DNA of 64,000 nucleotides from positions 19,452,478-19,516,477 of the forward strand of contig NC_092192.1 of assembly GCF_043641665.1 (NCBI RefSeq). Direction: 5' to 3'. Below, in pieces: positions 13,801 through 29,182 of the stretch. The position numbers and the translations under genes are program-made. Each line of letters begins with the position of its first letter. Position 1 is the stretch's first letter. The DNA is from Enoplosus armatus. Lineage: Eukaryota; Chordata; Actinopteri; Centrarchiformes; Enoplosidae. The notes under the pieces are model-generated. The model was not told the origin of the DNA and made no database searches. It saw only the letters and a list, made by a program, of their open reading frames with translations.

Positions 13801-16800
13801 CAGGAAGCATGTCCTTTCTAATGAGGCTGGGTGTAATGAATGTTTCACAGTGGGCTACTTCTTCTTCACCAATTACTGTTTTACATTCATTTTTATGAAT
13901 TGTTGGATGTGTCTAACTTGGATCCTGGTGGGGGTCAGGCTGACATTGGTTAGGGGTTAAGAGTCGGGAATCAGTATCTAATTTTAGAGCAAACCTACTT
14001 ATGCTCAGAGTAGAACTGTGCTAGTGCAGCCAAGGCCATGACCCAATAACAGGATCAAAGGCGCTCTGCCACGTGCTGCACAGGGGATCTCTCCTTTACA
14101 CTCTCTTTTACATTGTTAGTCGCTGTATCAGCCACAGAGAACATGTTGCTCCTGCGCACACTAGATGCACATGATACAGACATTCATCCAAGCAATTACA
14201 GTGGAGCAGCTGAAAACTGCCAACCAATCCACTGTTAAAACATTTCATGTATGATGTTAGAGCAGAGACATTCTGAAGAGAGAGTTGCAGTCAGTCAGCC
14301 GTTACAGCTCCAGTAAGAAACTGAAACATGGCAAGATTTCTGACTTGATTGGAAAAGAATGCTTTCTTTTGGCTTATTTTTAAAAGCCATAAACTGTCAA
14401 TAAACTGTCACTAAAAGCAACCTGGCAATAAAAGACAGAATGCCCTCTATGGGAGACAATCCTTCATTGATATTATCTAATACTGTATATAAGATACCCG
14501 TTCCCAGCGTCCTTTAAATCCATCATCTGTATTACTACTAGGGGCAGCATGAAAAGTTTCCTGGCAGCACACTGTTAAATATCTGTTGAATGCCATGCAG
14601 GTGCTTAATGCTGTAAGCTTGGCTTCCTTTCTCACGTCAAGCCGCTTGCATCAGGGTGAAGGTTTGTTCTTTCTAAGACGCATGTTCAAGCATCATGGCG
14701 GATATGGAGGACCTCAAAATGGTGCGGATGGCCCATTGTGACGAAATCGGTGGCACGTCTGTGAAGTTAAGTGAGGCTGCCCTGGTTTATCTTCAGGATA
14801 GGAGACCAGATGGTGTTAGTAGTGGTGACGAAAGGCCGGCAGGAGGCACTAATTTCATTGGCCCCTGAACAAAAACAACGCAGGCATGGGGGCTTTGAAC
14901 AAGTCTGCTGATTTTCCCTCTTCCTGATTCCTGTTGGTGGTCATTAAAGATCCCGCCACATCCATCACGTGCGCAGACATGCCAGGTGATCCCAGCATCC
15001 TGGCAAATTGCCCACCTTTGTGTTTGGTCAGTCGTGGTTAAAACAGTCCGTCTTCTTGTGACTCTTAATTAGCTTGTAGCACTTCATAATCATTGAGTGG
15101 GCAGGCTTAAGTGTGTGTGGCGTTTGCTGCTACAACCTGACAGCCATGTGCCAAGGTGGGAGTGACACACAAGAGGATAAGTAAGATTCCTATGCAAATA
15201 AGAACAAACCCCATCCTTTTGAATTGTTATTTCAATACTTTTGCAGCTCTTCTCATGTTCTTAACTCCTTTGCATTAAGTGAACCTGATTCAGCTTAGCT
15301 ACTTCTACCACAGGTGAAGTTAAGGAGAGTCAAAGCTTTTCATACCATTGCTGAGATGTTGCTGAGAAGCAAACATTCCTACCTTTAAGACGATGAGATA
15401 TTTTCATATAACTACACAGTGAAACATATTGTAATCAGTATGACATACAATGCTGTCAGTCTCCAGGTCGAATCCTCTAAAGGAGCAATCCTTTTTCTAA
15501 AGGGAAAGCGAGAGCTCACAATGATGAGTCCAAAGCAAATATAATCAGGGTTCAGGCGATGTGTGATATAATTCCGACATGGTTTTGACGAATGAGCACA
15601 GGGAGGGAATATTACATAATGCCTCATTTATACAATGTTATGAGGAATAAAGGGGCGGTCATAGAGAGCATTAGACCAAGGCTTAGGCTATTATGAATCA
15701 TTTCAAAGGTTTATGTGCCAACACACTAACCTAACAAAACTTAGTGTGACCTAACAAACCGTGCATGTCCTTGGTCACGATGGAGTGTTTAATTCTCTAT
15801 TCTCATATGGACAATTAGGAGAAAAGATCATCAAAAGCTCCAACACATTCAAATTACATTACAAATCGTTACGTTTCTGAGCAAAACAGTAATGCATTTT
15901 GACATTTTCAAAGTCCCATATACAGAAGTAAAACTATAATATATTAAGAAACTAAATCAAGACTTGACAGTTCTTGGCACACAAGTCATATCTGGGTAGT
16001 AATATGGCCCCTTTCTAGCAAAGTTGTTTTTTTCCAATGAATATTCAATTAATTCTTATCCATATTTAATATCTTAAATAAGATTCATTTCGCTGTGATT
16101 CTTATTTAGGAAGATGAATATCAAAATGTACCCTGCAAAAACAGCATCACATTCACTAAAGGAAGGAATCACCGGTTGTTTCAATCCTACCGCCAAACAG
16201 AAGGAACGTCCATTACCATGAACTACTTTTATTAATTCAATTAATAAAATGCCAGAGCATGATTAGAATAGGACATGTAAACATTTGTAGAGAGTCCCCA
16301 AAGCACCACTCAGTCTATACGTTAAATAGATAAATTAACCAGCATATTTTCAAGATGTTTGTGCTTGAATTGGCCTAAACTCAAACAGTCAGTGTTTAAA
16401 AATAAATGACCATCCCTTAGAAATGAGAAAATGTAGTTGCATTAATATAAAGCTGCTAGATACTGACACCAGTGGTTTGTTTGATTGGTTCTTGCTCTTC
16501 AACAGTTGCTCTCATCAGGCCGATTGCCTAAAATGTAACATTATAGTTAAACTATGCATTGATTTGCTGATTTATTGTGTCCATGCAGGTCTTTCATTAA
16601 ATATGAATTACCAACCGACCAGTCAAAGACGCTATGGTTAGCATCAGCTTCAAATCTTAATATATCAGTTCCAGCTTTCAAAAGCTAACTCTTAAATTCC
16701 ATGGAATTCACACACGGAGATATTTGTGCAAATGAGTATTATTAATGCCATTTCTGCTCAGCGAGCAGGACAAGACATTCAAACACACTCTGGAGAAACT

Positions 16801-19800
16801 TTGTCCCCGAAGACACTGGAGTCAAATAAATCATCAATGAGAGTCATTTGGTGGGACAAAAGCTGGTTGCAATTCTGATTGAAAATGTGCTGGGTCCATA
16901 ATTATATGACCCTGCAGTTATTACCAATTACAGCAAACAAACATCAATATTCTACAGATTAACAGTTAATAAGGAGCTGGGATGCTAAAATCAGAGGAAC
17001 ATAAAACTCCCTGGCATGCACACTTGTTTTATTTAAATAGAGGGATGTGATAGGTAACATATTTTACCTGAAGGAGCACTCATTTATTAGTCAGTCTAAC
17101 TTATATGTACTTTTATTTTATAAAATGTATGAAATGAATAGGAATGAATATGAGCTATAGCATTATAAGTGAGCATACCTGTTTACTATACATTCAAGCA
17201 CTGAGTTTATGTCAGGCTTTCATACAGTATAAATGTATATTATACAAAGACATTTGCTCACTTCTTAAATTCCCTTTCATAGTGTGCCATTAAGTGTGGC
17301 GTGATTATGAGACATGACAATAGATCTTAATGTGACAACAGAGAAGACTTGTTTAAAGTTCAAAAATCAGAAAGGCCTTCTCCCGTCTTATCTCTACTCC
17401 TGTGCTTGTTGTGCGTTTAACACGATATGATGAACTGAGCTTCTTTTAAAACTAAAATGTTTATTTCGTCATTTTGGTGGTTATTATAAGAATTGAATGA
17501 AGAATGTGACAGTTAGCTTCTCAGTCACAGTAAAAAATACTTTCAAAAATGAATGGAACAAAATAATTAAAGTAAAGGATATTGTCCATATTAAGTAAAT
17601 ACTCAAATCCTGCTGGATGTATACAGGCAGTCATACAAATCATGATCAATAAATGGCCTGAAGAAGGATGAAGTCTGTCTGAGGTCCATCCTCATGTTGA
17701 GGCCACAGCAGGTCGTGTTTTTGTCAGATGAGGTCCTAGCTTAGAAGCTCACCTGCTTCACACAGGGAGGTGCCACTGTGTACACCTCACACTGATGTGG
17801 GCCATGTATACTAAAGGATCAAGTACACCTTGGGCCCATGCGTACTAAAGCAGGGTCAGATCCCATTCAGCAGGCCCTGAATGCCATAAGCACATTGGTG
17901 TAATCCCTGCAGACTACTGAAACGGGTAACTGGATCACTTCTTTTAAAAGCACCTTAATGGATTGGCCTGGCCGTTGATTTTCTTTTTAATACGGAGCAT
18001 ATCGATGTCCACCAATCAAACGCTCTACCACCCTGTCACTAAGTCGGCCTGTCTAAATTTTGCATCTGGAAGCTCCAGAATATGACGGTCATAAAACCGT
18101 TTTTCTGACAGGCTGCCCTTGACTAGGTCTCATGCACGTCCCGTCTTTCTGATTTGGAAGAAAGTGGCATTCCATCACAGACAAGGGTGGGATTTACCAC
18201 AGGATTTACTGAAATGAATATTAAAAAACAACAGCTATGAGACCTAAAAGAAAAAATCCCCTTAGCTGTGAGTCATATTGTCATACTAACGTACTAATAA
18301 TCTTTCAGAATAAGCTGGCGGTTTTAATATCTAACACAAATGCACTCACTGCCTTCAGCCAATTCTCTCACACTCCTGAGTCGTCATGACGCTCACTAGT
18401 TTTCAGTGTTAAGTCTCAACTTTGAGTCCTTGCACGGCTTCAGTCTCACATCCAAGCAGACACATACGAGGTTTGCCAAGGAGAACTACAGTGGACCACG
18501 GAGACCTACACACAGTGACAACAAAACTCATAAGATGACCTACCCCTTTCGTGTGATCTGTGGCAACGTCAAGGCTTTCCTTGGCCTGCTAGTTATCCAG
18601 AGCAGGGCGAGATAGAAAAGTCTTTAGTGCGGCTGGAGTCTTACCTACCACCCAAAACCCTCTCACCGCTGCCACAGCAACAGAGAGCGGATTACTGGAC
18701 TGTACCATTCTGTTGTTAGAGGGGATTAGAGTTCACACAACATGGCCCCTTTCTGGGTGCGCGCGTGCCTCTGGGAGTGCGTGTGTGCGTCCCACAAACG
18801 AGAGATTACCACAATCGGCATTCTCATTTGAGCTTCACAGGCAGAGAATTTACTCTACTTCAAAGGCAGTGGAGAATTTCACAAAAAAAAATGTAAGAAG
18901 TAGTGAGACATATGCCTTTAAGTCATCTCATATTGATGCACAGTAATGATACCTTTAAAATGTGCCTCTCAAGAAGACATGGTAAATGACATTTCCCCCT
19001 ATTACAGATGTTCAGTGGTGTCGCTAACTAAATTTCACAATTACAGATATCATCCTTTCTGCTTTATGTAACCTATTCAAAATATTTATGTGCGTTTTCT
19101 ACTTTTTCTGCCTGTGACTGATATATCTGAACATCACATCACCGGTGGAGAACTGTTTCTAAGAACTGAATAGAGAGGAGATCAGTATTAAATGCAGAGA
19201 GGATCAGAGTGTGTGACTGTGTATCTTTGATCAGGCCCAAGTTCAAGACAGGGAATCATCTCATTATGGCTTGTGGCAGATTAGTATCGGGTCCAACGAC
19301 AAGCCATTATATAACACTGCAAAACAGCATCCACACCAGCATAAATATACACTAGGTTTTAGAAAAACTCAGTGGGCTTAACTTGACATCACCGAACAAC
19401 GTATAATACTGTACCAGCAGTATCACGCTCCGGGCTGTGAAAACATGACCTAGTCTGTGTTTGTCTGCAATCACATACTGAACCTCAAACCAGCTGAACA
19501 ATATCAGCACACCAGTTCTTCATGAAGAGTTGCACCTTTCCACTCACTTAGGTTACAGTATAGGCACATTGTTAGTGTTTTTATTTCACTATGATGGAAT
19601 TAGCTTAGCCATTGCTATTTTGAGCTCATGTCTTAAAATTACAGTTGATTTGATGTCACCAGTTTTTCGTGTGCATAGACAAGGTTCACTAATTAAAGAC
19701 CAACAGGGGTCAGCGTTGTGCTGCGTTCTGATATGAAGGAGGTGGCTCTACCTTCTCTTCCCCCTCCTCCTTCTCAATTTCCCCACACTTCTCTGGGCCA

Positions 19801-22800
19801 CCGGGGTCAGGGCTATGGTCGTGCTGCTGTCTGGATGATGTGACCGACAGCTGCCTCTGGAGCCGCAGCACCTCCCTCTGAGACTCCCTGAGAAGCCTCT
19901 CAAATTCCACTCTGCCAGATGGAACAGGGGAGCCCTGCACAGGCACATACACATGCATCAAAGACAGCCATGAGACAACAAAGTCATCAATTCAGCACAT
20001 TGCTGGTATTTTAATTTTAGTGATTGCTGCATCTCAATTTCCCCATTCAAGCTGAGAAGATCACTTCACCCTCCCTCCCTGTCAATCCTTATCACAGGGT
20101 GAAAATGTGCACAGACATCCTCACTAGATCAATGCACAGCTCACCCTGTAAGACCCGTCGTTATTAAACCCAACAGATGTTCACATTCAGGAGAATGAGC
20201 TAAGTCACTGTGCCAGTAATTAAAAACAGGCACTTAGAAAGGCAGCCCATTCCTGCACTGTCATCTAGTCATCAGCAGTGACGCAGCCTTTGTAATACGG
20301 GCTTAGGAGGGAGTTAGGATGAGCAGTACCCATGTTGTCCAGCAGAGAGCGAGCTTGTGGCATTATGAGCCTGAGGCAGGGATGATGAGTGGGGTTAGAT
20401 GAAACACTATGGGAAAAACTTGAAAGATCAATGAAGATCAGAGATATGTTAAGGAGAGCGGTGGTCTATATACTAAATGAGGATTTCAGTTGAGAATAAG
20501 CCCAAGTCCAAATTGGTGACCACAGTAGAATGTGGACTGAGTTACTGAGGAGTTGTGTTATGAGTACCTTAGTGGTGCCCAGCCGAGCCTCCAGCTCTCT
20601 GCACTCTTGCTGTAGGGCAGCAATCTCTTTGTCCTTAGACAGCAGTGCATCGGCGTGCTGGGCGAGGTCACGAGCTCGCTGACGGGCAAACGCCCTCTTG
20701 TACTGTTCCACTGACCCGGGTCTCATCAGTGACGGGGAGTTCACCTGCACAAGAACAAGAAGGAAGTGTGTATTAAGCCAGAAAGGTTTCATGGAAGAAG
20801 TCTGGAATACACCCTTACTGACAGTTTACACATTTAAACAGAGGGAATTAATAATAAAATAAACATTGGAAATACTTTTAAAATGACTTGGATTCATCAG
20901 AATATTCTTAAACTTTAACATGAACCAAGCTCTTTTAACAACATGAAGGAATGCTTGCTGTAGACTATTGGCAGGTGGTGAAGGGAAAGCAGAGCTACTA
21001 GTGCTGTCCTGCTGAAGACAGTGGTTATAGTCAAAGATCAGCAAAAAACTATAAAATCCTTTAATATTATACAGAGGCAGCGTTATTAACACAGCCCAGT
21101 AATAATACTGTCCAGCTACTGAGCATAGAGCTGTCAGTGTTTTGTGAGGAATGTATGGCTCTCACTTTGGTTACAAGTAATACCAAAGAGATTCTAAAGA
21201 ATCTGCTATTAAATTAGGCCCAAAAACAGTAGTTTAACGAACGCGTCCTGCTCTTACAAGTCTTTCTTTTGTTGGTGTAGATTAGTCAGAACTGCATTGC
21301 TCTGCCCTTCAGTGAGCAGCAGAAGTGGTGGGGGGGGGTTGTCCCTCCCTCAGTCTGGTGAACAGGTGCACTCAGAATACATATCAGCCAGTGACCGTAG
21401 CAGCCGGGACGCAGATAGGTGGTCCTTGAACTGTTTGCTAGACTACTGCACTCTTCACTTCTGCTCTTCAGGACAGACTTGTGCTGGAGGCTCTTTACCA
21501 CTCAGCATCCCTACTCTGTTACGTCACAAATCTGCATTCTTTCAATAAAGAGATGCCCAGAAACACTGCATAGGCATTTATACCTACTGTATTAAAAGTA
21601 GCAAGTGAGTTGAGTTTCAACAGAAGTTTAGCTGAAGCTACAGTCTGTCTGACAAGCTTCTGCATACGCTGAGGGATTCAACCAGTGTATAACCAAATTT
21701 GTAACCTATTACATTTTTCAATCTTGATCCCCTGATCTGAAAAAATAGACGCTGACATTCATGTCTATGTAGAGGTACAGCTGATAGCTCACTGGCAAAC
21801 TACGCTGTGAAACAAGACAACCGCAGTAAAACATAACATCCATCTGGAGGAGTTGCAGACATATCAGGTTTTAAAATACTGCATTCAAGAAACATTTCAC
21901 AGAGGAATATAAATGTTTTCATCTTCGACTGTTTGAGCTGTAGTTTGCTTTATGTAATCTCTTTTGTAGAGATATTACCTCTCAAGAGACTTCCTGGACT
22001 TTCTACTGAAAACTGAGTTCTTGTAGCCATTCTAGTGATGCATTAAATTATTCAGTAGGGTGCTGGTATTTTTCAACAAGGCTGCCATTCATCACATGCT
22101 GAACTATTCCACTCAAGTCATTACCGGATGTTATGGTGATGTGGTGATTTTGGATGCGTGATAATTAGTCACTCCCAGTATTTGGGTCAGGATGGGGGCA
22201 AACACGCTGGGCAATGCAGCTCGCTGTGACAATGTTTGAGGTATTTTGTTTGCTGTTTACCACTTTGAGGTTGGCCTCCTGCAGTTTTCGAGCCCTCTCC
22301 TCCAGCCTCTTAGCAAGAACAGCCAGCTCTGTGTTCTTTCTCCTCAAGCGCCTGACCTTCTCCTCGGTCTCTGGGGCGCTGCTCTTCCGCTAAACACACG
22401 GGAAACAAATATCATCATCAGACAATGCCTGCAGCAAATAATATAACACCCACACAGCGACGGCAAACAAGAAAGTCACAAAAACAGTTATTCAGAAAGG
22501 CTTATTAATGGTTTGAAGAGGGACTCAGCTGCATGCTTCCTCGCTTTATATCATCTTCCTTTGTTACCAGTGGAAATCAGAAGACACATGGGGGAAGGCC
22601 CACACGCTGACAAAATAATGATCAAAAAATAATGATGATTTATAAACTGAATAAATGACTGTGAAAAAAGAAATCGGGGGCGAGTAACAGCACCTAACTG
22701 AAACAATACACATTTTCAATGTTTTGTTCGCCCTTTCTGTGCACCTGGCCTACTTTCTACGAAGCCTTTAGTCAAGACTACAAACTCTCTGTTATTTTTA

Positions 22801-25800
22801 GTCCTACCAGCAGGCCATTCTCCTCCCTCAGTGTGGTACAAGTCTTCTCCAGCTCATCCAGGGCTCGCAAGAGTTCAGAGTTCTGACGTACCAGGAAACC
22901 ATAGTCGGTGCCATTCTGAAAAAACAAGACAGATGCAGAGTTTACCGACTACTGGCTTTTTTGTTTTTATAAAACACAAGACTATCAGTGTATCTGTTAT
23001 TTGAAGAGTGAAACAGGGATCAAGTTTCATTTCTCTGGAATTGCCTAAACCACGTTCAGTCTCTGAGTTGCAGAAAAGCCTCCCTCAGCCGTCCGCCACT
23101 GTTTACATAGCCCTATCTAATGGTGGCCGGCAGACGACAGCCCACTGAAATGGCTCTTCATTAGAGCAACTCACTCAGCCTGCCACTGGCACTGAACACC
23201 TATTATATCCCACTAACTCGGCATCTCATATTGAGCTATGTAGGGAGGAGAAGGAGAGACAGAGCGAGAGAGAAAGGCGATCACACACAGATGGATTCAC
23301 ATATTCTTTAAGTTTTTACTCAGCTCGTTATTTCATATATTTTTGTCATCAATCTACACCCTGCCATCCAGTGATGACGTGCTCTTAAAATATTTGTGAT
23401 CTTCAGGTCTCTTAATAGAGTTTTGTTTGAGCTCAAGTCAGAGCTTTAGCTGTCGTCCCACAGCCACTTCAGTGCTGTTTTAGCTGTGCTAATGATGACT
23501 ACATGGACGGGACATTACCATACATAGTAAATTAGTGAAAGTGAGGATGGCACCTTAGGGCCATGGACTGTGATTGTTGTTTGGTTAGAAATAAAGAATT
23601 GAGAAAGGTGTCCATTTCCCAGAGACACTTTCCAAACCCAGAATATACCTAATGACTGCAGTCAGTTGTCATGTACTGAAACAAATACACATTATGAGGT
23701 GTCATAGTTGTTTTATGTAGTGTAATAGTACTGGGCGTTATACAAATAAGATTTTTAGTTTAGCGCTTAGTGAACAGACAGCTCAACAAAGCAGCAGTAC
23801 ATGTGGCAGACAGTCAATGTGGTGATCAAGACTGTCATTGGTGTTTATCGCCCACGTGGAGGAAACCTGGAAGTGGTAGAAACCTCAGATTTGGATGGAA
23901 ACGATGGCATCCTGCCTCTGTGACAGGGATGCTCTAAATGAGCCCCGAGGCTCAGAGGGAAGGGTTGAGAGTGGAACTGGCACACATGAGAGTACTGGCT
24001 GCAGCGAGAGCAGATGGACAGGCAGGGCGAACAGATAAACACCTTCAACAAAACAGTCAACTATACTGACTTTGGATGCTTACGTATGATGAGAGAGCAT
24101 TACTGTAGAGCAAGGTAGCACTGCCTCATGTTACCGGTGGTCAGCTTGACTAGTATAAAACGGTCTGCATGCCCCTACCCATAATGCGTAAGACAAGAGC
24201 TTCTCCAAGTGCCTAGACTGTAGCAGACCACATATCTCAGCATGACAAAAGCACACACAGATGGCTCCACATGTGAAACACCCGTAAACCTGCTAAAACG
24301 CGTTCCATTGAGTATCCATTATACTCTCGGGACCTCATTACTAACCTGAAACAGCCCTCTGCCACAATGACATTTTTGTAACAGCACAAAGACTAACGTT
24401 ATATGAAACATCCTGGTGACATGGTGCTGTAAAAAGTCATATGAGCATCATCTTGTGAGATTGCGTTGTCTTGGTGACTGCAGATGAGGGGCGATCTGGC
24501 GGCTCCCTGGAGGGTTTTTAATGCTACTGTACCTGTTATTAAGTCAACGCTAATGACCAGCTGTTTACTAAACTAGCAGCTGAGGCTCCAGTGTGTTCAT
24601 CTTCCAGTACCATTGTAATGGTAACATTGGACATCCTGTCTGAATATCTAGTTAGTGGGTTACAAACTAGTGCCAGGAAGACCATAAGTTTTCAGGGTAA
24701 GTCACAATATTTGCAACAATCTGCCAAACTTCCATATCTAAGTGGCAGAAATTTAAGATAGTCGAGGGACACAGCACAGCTATAAATGCAAAATGACTCG
24801 GGGCAGTTCCCTAAAGTAAGTGCATGTTTTAGTACATTTCCAATACTGTCTGAATCAGTTGTGAAAAGCTTGCAGTCAAAGCAAAGATGTGATCACTATT
24901 TGTCACTGTAGGCAAAAAAAAAAAGATGCTTCTTGGACGACATTTATAATCAATACAGGCATTGAGTCAGCAAGTACATTCTCCTTAAACTTGATTTCTC
25001 TCTTTGGGCACCAGCTAAGATACTGTAAGACACAATGTCATCTCATTATTCTGGTTAAGCATGACTGCACCTCTTATTTTTGACATTAAGTTACATCCTT
25101 AAGATTTTCATGAAATCAAACCCAATTTTTTACTATTTATGGTTGGCATTTCTTCTGCAATAGCCAGTTAATGCATTTACATTAGGTAATCATCTCTCTA
25201 TATGGCAGTTTTTATTGGTAGTGGCAGACTCCACAATTCCCACGCTGGACTCTGAAGGGATTAAGAGTAAAACGATACATACATGTCATTGAGCAGAATT
25301 TATTCTACAGATAACAGCCTTCACTCTCTTTGCACTGTGTCAGAGCTGTATTAAGTTACTGCTATTGCAAACAGAACATCCTGCTGCCGCTGCTTCACAT
25401 TAAAATTTCAACTGGTGAAACACAGGGTGGCATTTATTGTGTAGCTGCAGGAAGCTGCATTTTTTATGTGTAGTTATTATGAAGTAAAAATTGCGAGCAT
25501 ATAAAGTAAGTCTGCCTGTAGTAAAATCAAGACAAAAATGTCAAATCATATTGTTTATGGGTCTTATTCCTGATTCATGATGCTATAGGAATGAATGAAA
25601 ATTTTACAACATGAACGAGATGTTTCTGTAATAAATCTGTCACAGGATCATGTGCAGGAAAGGCATCCTCCTTAGATAATGTATTAGGGCACGTAGTGAA
25701 ACTGCACACAAAAGCGCATAGCTTGTCATAAAAACCTACAAACAGCACTTCGTGACCAGCCTGTTTGCTTTGTTGATGATACATGAATTTTTCAGGGACA

Positions 25801-28800
25801 CTGCTTATTCAACTGTCTTGGTTTGATTTATCTCTCGCATTGTAATGTTAAGGATAACATTAACATTAAAACCAGCAACCAATTCAAATGAGACATGCCA
25901 CTGGATTTCCTTACGGCTGGGACATCCGCACCATGCTGTGCTGCAAGCAGCTGTGATCAGAAGGAATGACACAGGAAAGGTGCATTTCTACAATAAAGGG
26001 ATTGTACAATTAAAGGTATGGCTTAGCAAGAAGGTTTGCGCACACCTCATCATCTGCCCAGTTCACTGTGGCTGCCTCTCTGCCTTCACTCCCCTGAAAC
26101 ATTTTCTACTGATCTGCTGACAATATCCAAATCTCGATATGGACCAATTTTTAATCAAGCAAGGAGAGAGCAGTCAGCCGCTAACCTCAGTGGTTCTGTC
26201 AATACTTCTTGTAGCTGCTTGACAATAAAGGTCTTTCAGTCGTTTACTAGTTCAGTTGTTAGAAAATTGTAACACATAGCAGTAAAAGGTAAAAACAAAT
26301 TAATATTTTGACCCTCCTATCATAGCAATGTTAGAAGTGACACACCACAGGATGCCATTATTAAAGTATGCTATACCAAGGCAATGGCAAAAGGACACAA
26401 GACACCACTTACACTTAATAACACCACCTAATGTCATTGAAGCCGAAATGAGCAGATTTAAGCAGAGATGTTATGTTGCCGGCTCAGAGAGAGTTAGCCT
26501 CAGCTAACCTGAAACTTTGTGTCCTTGAGAGTTATTTTGCCATCAGTTAGAGGAGTCAGCCGGCCCCAAAGTCCCAGTCTTCCTCTCAGGAGGACGATGC
26601 TCAAGCCCAATCAATCACCTCACAGGAAGGCCAGCCAGAGTGAACTCAGCCTCCGCCTGCCTCCATTCTGATTCTAATGATGTTGGAGTCCATCCATGTC
26701 TTGTAATTGTTCCCTGGGAATCGCACTGAAATACACCGGAGGCTCTTCTTTAGGCATGAGGTAATGCTGGCTTCTTACAGACTAAAAACCTTGCCTCTCT
26801 TGCTGCCACAGAAAAGGGCTGCAGGTGGTGAGGTCCACTCAAGGCCAATATATTAGCATTCAGCCAGCTCTCCTCTCTTACAGCAGCGCTGCGTCCACAT
26901 GGGCCTGGCTCAGTAAGCAAGGCAGATGTAACTCAGTAGCAGGAGGGCAGGGGTCTGTACACAAGCGTCTGTCAGGAGAGCCTGAGCCTTGGGCAGGGCA
27001 GACGGGCCTAATGGAGCCATCTCCCTATGCTCTGTTTGAATCTGTCTGCAATAATTGTGGATAGATAACAGATTATAAAACGCACACTGACACCATACAC
27101 ATAACTGACACTGCTTACCGTAATGGTACTGTCTACAGCCTGCAGGGTCCAGACCACATCCTCAAGTACCATAGACGTTTTAAAAACATTTTAAATTGTA
27201 TTGTATTGTATCACTGTAATAGCTGTCAATATGGAAAAGCTGATTATTCTATTTGATTGTGAAGCTGGGAAAATAGTTTTTTTGTCTGCATACATAACTT
27301 ATTAAGGCAGAAATCATCTGGAATTCCAAGTAAGACGTGATTATGTAATGCCTAAAATGTGCTACACAGTTAGCAAAATTGCCCATTCCTATCACAGTCC
27401 TCGTTCTGCAGTGAGAGCTCTTGTGAGACTGCAGCTGATAAAAGCAGAATGGAGCGTGAGATATTTTGCGCTGTGAAAAACCTCTATGGCATCTGGGTCA
27501 GCTTTTCATCATAAGGCCATTCTCTGCTGCTCTCTCTACCTACGAAGAGGAGCTGAATCACTTTGCGCTTTTCACATTATTACAAAGAAAGGTCTGTAAA
27601 ACAGCTTTTCACACAGACGCCCCTTTCACACAAACACCTTAGTCTACAATGACACTGAAATTTCTGTATGGGAGATCTGTATGTGTGAGAGACACTCATC
27701 CAGCTGAACCAAACAATGCTGCAGGTTCCACTTGTACTCAAAAGTCTAAGTATACCCTCTGAAGGACAAACTCCACCATCACATGGCTGTCACAGTTTGG
27801 AAACACAGCAGGTTGTTCCAGCACCAACATATGTTACTGACCTTGTTAGTAAATGCAACTGGAGCAATTCAGAGTCACTTTAATCCCGTTTATCATAAAA
27901 ATGAAGTTTTAAAGGTCAATAAAAAGAACCTTTAGGCACTAAAACAAAACAGTAACATTGAAGAGAAGTGACTTGTTACTAATTATCCACGTGCGTTACT
28001 TACTCTTATAACAAGCTGACACAGACAAGACTGAGCTTCGTAAAGAGAGCAGGCTAAATTGCCTCTGTCTATCTGGGTCAGTTGCTGTTTTATATGCCTC
28101 TAAGGGTCTAAATTAAAATAGCTGAGGGTTTTCTGGAATTCATCCCGTCTTTGGCATTTTATTGCAAGCTAGTAGAGAAGCAACACAGACACGATGGGTA
28201 GATTAAAGAAAGACACCAGATAGAAACCAGCCTATTAAGACAAATCTTGACAAGTCTTATTTGGAGCTTCTAAAACTGTGCATACTTAGAATACCAACAA
28301 AGGGAAACTTTAAATGAATTGCTCTAATAGTTCTATCAAAGCATGCACTAGGGCTCATGCAGTAACTGTTTTATTAGCAATACTATTAAATAAAACAGTG
28401 TTTTGCATTTAAGTTATTCAGACAACATCTTCATCAATTGGACAACACACACACAGCATTTAGAAAAAAAAACATTTTCTGTATTTGCAGGAAGTTTCTG
28501 AATTTCGTTGTTTTCAGTTTTTGCAGCATGTTTTCTCCATTTGCTTGTGTTTTGTCTATTTGCAGTGTGTTGAGCTTTCAGGGCCACCGTACATTCTTCT
28601 GTTTAATTTTTCCTGACCAACTGGGAACCCCCTATCTCCACTGTGCTGTGATTTCCTGCATCACACAGCTGTTAAAAGAGGGGTTTCTTAGATGAAAATG
28701 TAAACCCCCTGAAATGTTAGGCATATATTTTGCAGAACTATTTACTATATAGTTTATTTGGCAGAAAAAAAAAGCAGAAATAATTTAAATGCAGGAAACG

Positions 28801-29114
28801 TTGACAGTAAATGTAAGAACAATTGAAAGGCTGTAAAGAAAGGAGATATTTGTGACATAATAGGTGCCTTTAGTTACCTATCAACAAAGATTCAAATAGA
28901 TCATTAAATGTCTGTGGACTTGTTCTTACATATTCATAAGGTCTCACAACCAGATTATCCTTTTGTCTGGAATCCACGGCGAGCTTTTGTAAGGCGTATG
29001 GAAATGTCTACAGAAACACCAACATCAGCATTTTCAGCTGACAGCTAGAAATCCCCCACTATAAGCCTCTAAGGAGACTGCAAGACAAAGACACAGAGAT
29101 GTGCATAAGCAAAT

Positions 29115-29182
<68 letters not shown>

